Shown piece by piece: positions 60,921-64,000 of a DNA stretch of 64,000 bases. The translations under genes and the position numbers were made by a program. Within the stretch, counting starts at the first letter, position 1. Each line of letters starts with the position of its first letter. Where the stretch lies: the NCBI RefSeq assembly GCF_014650995.1, contig NZ_BMWA01000032.1:4327-68326 (forward strand), read 5' to 3'. The DNA comes from Streptomyces viridiviolaceus (lineage in GTDB: Bacteria > Actinomycetota > Actinomycetes > Streptomycetales > Streptomycetaceae). The notes beneath the pieces were generated by a model. The model searched no databases and had not been told where the DNA came from. It was given only the letters and a program-made list of their open reading frames with translations.

Positions 60921-61292
60921 ATGCCGTACCTCGCCGGAAGGCAGCGCGGAAGGCACCGTGACCGGGGCCAGGTGGCCATCGAGTACCTCGGCTTCCTGCC
61001 CGTTCTGATCATCGTCGCCATGGCCGCCGTACAACTCGGCCTGATCGCCTACACCGCGCAGCAGGCCGGCACCGCGGCGCGGGCCGGCGCGCGCGGGGCC
61101 TCGCTCGACCGCAGCGCCCAGGAGGCGTGCACCGCGGCGGTGAGCGGCTGGCTGGCCGACGGCACCGACTGCCCGCCGTCGTACGCCGCCGACGAGGTGA
61201 CGGTCACCGCGACCGTCGACATCCCCTCGATCGTCCCCGGCTGGGACTTCGGGGACGCGACCAGGACGGCGACCATGCCGCTCGACCACTGA
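60921..61292 (+). CDS. Second TadE/TadF-like pseudopilin
   Basis: 123-aa protein with the same plan: a basic start, RDRGQVAIEYLGFLPVLIIVAMAAVQLGLIAYTA, and a small outer domain with two Cys (EACTAAV and GTDCPPS). It begins two bases after the previous stop codon. The paired paralogues suggest heteromeric pseudopilins. No TTA codon. Confidence 0.88.
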   Translation: MPYLAGRQRGRHRDRGQVAIEYLGFLPVLIIVAMAAVQLGLIAYTAQQAGTAARAGARGASLDRSAQEACTAAVSGWLADGTDCPPSYAADEVTVTATVDIPSIVPGWDFGDATRTATMPLDH

Positions 61293-61317
61293 CCGAGGAG
61301 CAAGGAGCACCGGACGC

Positions 61318-62655
61318 ATGAGCCTGCGCGCACGCATCCACGCCCCCGAGGAGCACGGCAGCCGGGGCGAGGACGGACACCTGGTCGCCTCCTACCGGGC
61401 CAAGCTCCTGGAGGAGATCGACCTCGCGGAGATGAGCTCGCTGGCCACGGCCGAGCGCCGGGCCCGGCTGGAGCGGGTGCTCGGGCACATCATCAGCCGC
61501 GAGGGCCCGGTCCTGTCGACCGTCGAACGCTCGCAGCTGATCCGCCGGGTGGTGGACGAGGCCCTCGGCCTCGGCATCCTGGAGCCTTTGCTGGAGGACG
61601 CCTCCATCACGGAGATCATGGTCAACGGCCCCGACGCGATCTTCGTCGAGCGCGGCGGCCGGGTGGAGCAACTGCCGCTCCGCTTCGCCTCCAACGACCA
61701 GCTCATGCAGACCATCGAGCGGATCGTCTCCACGGTCAACCGCCGCGTGGACGAGTCCAATCCCATGGTCGACGCCCGCCTCCCCTCCGGCGAGCGCGTC
61801 AACGTCATCATCCCGCCGCTGTCCCTGACCGGCGCCACGCTCACCATCCGCCGCTTCCCGCGCTCCTTCACCCTGCACGAGCTGATCGGCCTGGGCTCGC
61901 TGGACGAGCACATGCTGTACCTGCTGGCCGGCCTGGTGCAGGCCAGGTTCAACATCATCGTCTCGGGCGCCACGGGCACCGGAAAGACCACGCTGCTCAA
62001 CGCCCTGTCCGGCCTGATCCCGGAGACCGAACGCATCATCACCATCGAGGACTCCGCGGAACTCCAGCTCCAGCAGGCGCACGTGATCCGCCTGGAGTCG
62101 CGCCCGCCCAACGTCGAGGGCAAGGGCCGCGTCACCATCCGCGACCTCGTCCGCAACTCCCTGCGCATGCGCCCCGACCGCATCGTCGTCGGTGAGGTCC
62201 GCGGCGGCGAGTCCCTCGACATGCTCCAGGCGATGTCCACCGGCCACGACGGCTCGCTCGCCACCGTCCACGCCAACAGCGCGGAGGACGCCCTGATGCG
62301 CCTGCAGACGCTCGCCTCCATGTCCGACGTGGAGATCCCCTTCGTGGCCCTGCACGACCAGATCAACAGCGCCGTCGACGTCATCGTCCAGCTCACCCGC
62401 TTCGCCGACGGCGCCCGCCGCATCACCGAGATCGCCCTGCTGGCCAGCCACGGCGGCGAGCCCTACCGCCTGGCCACCGTGGCCCGCTTCAACGCCCGGC
62501 CGATGACCGCCGACGGCCGCATCTACGGCGCCTTCGAGCACTATCCCCTCCCGCGCCGCACCGCCGACCGCCTCTACATGGCGGGCCAGCCCGTTCCGCA
62601 GGCCTTCGGCGTCGCCGTGACCGCAGACCAGCTCGCCACCCGAGAAGCCAGGTAG
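61318..62655 (+). CDS. tadA: TadA/CpaF secretion ATPase
   Basis: 445-aa hexameric ATPase that drives Tad pilus assembly. It shows the N-terminal CpaF domain (SITEIMVNGPDAIFVERGGR), Walker A SGATGTGKTTLLNAL (about 220-231), the Asp box ITIEDSAELQLQ and Walker B region RPDRIVVGEVRGGE. The His box is MSTGHDGSLATVHANS. It lies 25 bases after the pseudopilin with AGGAG at the expected place. Confidence 0.96.
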   Translation: MSLRARIHAPEEHGSRGEDGHLVASYRAKLLEEIDLAEMSSLATAERRARLERVLGHIISREGPVLSTVERSQLIRRVVDEALGLGILEPLLEDASITEIMVNGPDAIFVERGGRVEQLPLRFASNDQLMQTIERIVSTVNRRVDESNPMVDARLPSGERVNVIIPPLSLTGATLTIRRFPRSFTLHELIGLGSLDEHMLYLLAGLVQARFNIIVSGATGTGKTTLLNALSGLIPETERIITIEDSAELQLQQAHVIRLESRPPNVEGKGRVTIRDLVRNSLRMRPDRIVVGEVRGGESLDMLQAMSTGHDGSLATVHANSAEDALMRLQTLASMSDVEIPFVALHDQINSAVDVIVQLTRFADGARRITEIALLASHGGEPYRLATVARFNARPMTADGRIYGAFEHYPLPRRTADRLYMAGQPVPQAFGVAVTADQLATREAR

Positions 62656-62666
62656 GAACCGTCCCG

Positions 62667-63611
62667 ATGGAACTGCAGACCCTCGTCACGCTCACCACCG
62701 GCGTCACCCTGCTGACCTGCGCCCTGGCGGTCATGGGCGTGCACTCGTACGCCTCGGGCAAGGCGCAGCGCCAGGCCCTCGTCGACCGTCTCACGGCCAC
62801 CGGCCGGATGCCCTCCGCGGGCCGCCGGCACCGCTTCGGCAACCTGGACCGCCGCCTGCGCCGTACCAAGCCGGGCAGGAAGCTGGAACTGCGCCTGGCC
62901 GCCACCGGCCTGGACATCACCCCGGGCGAGTTCTTCGTCTACATGCTCACCACGGTCGCCGGCCTGTGGCTGATCGGGCAGGCGTCCCTGGCCCCGTTCT
63001 TCGGCCCGCTCGCCGGGCTGCTCGGCATCGGTGTGGCCGTGCAGTTCCTCAACTGGCAACGTCAGAAACGCATCGAGAAGTTCATCAACCAGCTTCCCGA
63101 ACTCGCCCGCATCCTCGCCAACGCCACCCAGGCCGGTCTCGCCCTGCGCACCGCCATCGGCATGGCGGCGGAGGAACTGGAGGCCCCGGCCGGCGAGGAA
63201 CTCGGCAAGGTGGCCGACCAGCTGGCGCTCGGCGCCTCGATGGACGACGCCCTCGGTGAACTGGCGGACCGCCTCCCCTCCCGCGAACTGGTCGTCCTGG
63301 TCACCACCCTCGTCCTGTCCAACCGGGCGGGCGGCCAGGTCGTCGGCGCCCTGCGCAACCTGACGGAGACGCTGGAGGAGCGCAAGGAGACCCGGCGGGA
63401 AGTCCGCACGCAGCTCTCCCAGGTGAACATGACGTCGTACGCCGTCCCCGTACTGGGCGTCGGCTCCCTGTTCCTGATGAACGGGGTGAAGGACGGCGCC
63501 CTGGAACGCATGACCGGCTCACCGGCCGGCCAGGCGGCGGTCATCATCGCCTTCGCGCTCTACGCCGTCGGCTTCGTCCTCATCCGCCGCCTGTCGCGCA
63601 TCGACGTGTAG
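62667..63611 (+). CDS. tadB: TadB inner membrane protein
   Basis: 314-aa GspF-like membrane protein. One N-terminal helix, a pair of helices near 90-130 and a C-terminal helix (AAVIIAFALYAVGFVLI) surround the cytoplasmic domain. Its family motifs are FINQLPELARILANATQAGLALRTAIGMAAEEL and LVLSNRAGGQVVGALRNLTETLEERKETRREV. It starts 11 bases after tadA with TAGGA upstream. Confidence 0.94.
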   Translation: MELQTLVTLTTGVTLLTCALAVMGVHSYASGKAQRQALVDRLTATGRMPSAGRRHRFGNLDRRLRRTKPGRKLELRLAATGLDITPGEFFVYMLTTVAGLWLIGQASLAPFFGPLAGLLGIGVAVQFLNWQRQKRIEKFINQLPELARILANATQAGLALRTAIGMAAEELEAPAGEELGKVADQLALGASMDDALGELADRLPSRELVVLVTTLVLSNRAGGQVVGALRNLTETLEERKETRREVRTQLSQVNMTSYAVPVLGVGSLFLMNGVKDGALERMTGSPAGQAAVIIAFALYAVGFVLIRRLSRIDV

Positions 63612-63626
63612 GACGGAGGAGACCTC

Positions 63627-64000
63627 GTGGAACTGCTGCTCGCACTGGTCATGGGCCTCAGCGTCTGGGGCGTCTTCGCCGGCATCCGCATGTACCGGGC
63701 CGAGGCGAAACTCCCCGGCGACCTCGCCCTCGCCCTGGAGGTCGGCTCCACCCGCACCGGCGCCGTCGACTCCCTCGTCGACCGCCTCGGCATGCGGTAC
63801 GCCCCCACCGTGCTGCGCCTGATGGGCCCGAGCCTGGTGGCCAAGTACCGCCGCAAGATCGACCTGGCGGGCAACCCCGGCGGCCTGACCATCGACCGCT
63901 ACGCCGCACGCCGCGCGGTCTACGGCTTCCTGGGCGCCGTCGGGTTCCTGGTCTTCCTGATGCGCGGCCAGTTCCTGGTCGCCCTGCTCCTGCTGGCCTT
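63627..64000 (+). CDS. tadC: TadC-like membrane protein, cut by window edge
   Basis: The first 124 codons of a second GspF-like protein. It has an N-terminal helix (LLLALVMGLSVWGVFAG), then RYAPTVLRLMGPSLVAKYRRKIDLAGNPGGLT, and the start of a helix pair (GFLGAVGFLVFLMRGQFLV). The GTG start has GGAGGA seven bases before it and is 15 bases after tadB. The order tadA-tadB-tadC is that of known Tad loci. Confidence 0.88.
   Translation, partial: MELLLALVMGLSVWGVFAGIRMYRAEAKLPGDLALALEVGSTRTGAVDSLVDRLGMRYAPTVLRLMGPSLVAKYRRKIDLAGNPGGLTIDRYAARRAVYGFLGAVGFLVFLMRGQFLVALLLLA

Overview
The window is chromosomal DNA of a Streptomyces species. The sequence is very GC-rich with strong G/C preference at third codon positions. 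It carries mycothiol (mca), bldA-type TTA codons, DasR-like and leaderless-promoter architecture, and a gene order (GGDEF protein, hutH, L,D-transpeptidase, msrA, metB, ilvA, greA, mca, GTP-dependent PEPCK, Tad pilus locus) that I recall from the S. coelicolor SCO4931-SCO50xx core region. This assignment rests on recognised protein families, not on a search. No rRNA, tRNA, CRISPR array or insertion sequence was seen.

Layout. 0-8 kb: 98-bp tandem repeat, diguanylate cyclase (cdgE-like), histidase hutH, a small sortase-type LAXTG surface protein, an acidic small protein, a lipoprotein L,D-transpeptidase, and a MacB/FtsX-type permease with its ATPase. 8-16.7 kb: secreted subtilisin, a frameshifted NTF2-like gene, a TetR/SDR divergent pair with a palindromic operator candidate, a secreted DUF5829-like protein with a TTA codon, a zinc alcohol dehydrogenase and an XRE regulator. 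16.8-25.2 kb: housekeeping (msrA, metB, ilvA, greA, mca) with small membrane proteins, a MarR regulator and a sigma-like protein. 25.3-34 kb: a 1066-aa membrane STAND/TPR NTPase, a DUF255 thioredoxin-fold protein, a Mut7-C RNase-like protein, a TetR gene beside what looks like an MFS transporter remnant, and hemolysin III. 34-44 kb: PEPCK, secreted beta-propeller/Ig-like protein, a lipoprotein, a PGRP amidase with a long Pro/Glu linker, and an alanine-type aminotransferase.

44-51 kb is the most interesting block. A D-aminoacylase and a PLP D-amino acid dehydratase/deaminase are transcribed divergently from a PfkB sugar-acid kinase, an IclR regulator, RidA and a GntP-family permease. A 19-bp palindrome sits in the shared promoter region. 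The set can be read as a complete route for N-acetyl-D-glucosaminate (oxidised GlcNAc): import, deacetylation, deamination to 2-keto-3-deoxygluconate and phosphorylation. It can also be read as a D-amino acid salvage operon.

51-57 kb: an acidic repeat protein, an Nramp-like transporter, a SigE-family sigma factor with its membrane partner, and a GH18 chitinase with a DasR-like box. 57-64 kb: a Tad/Flp-type secretion locus (CpaB, CpaE/TadZ, two TadE-like pseudopilins, TadA, TadB, start of TadC) running off the right edge. One pseudopilin carries a TTA codon at codon 4. A recurring feature of the window is a TANNNT hexamer 6-8 nt upstream of the start codon, predicting many leaderless mRNAs.
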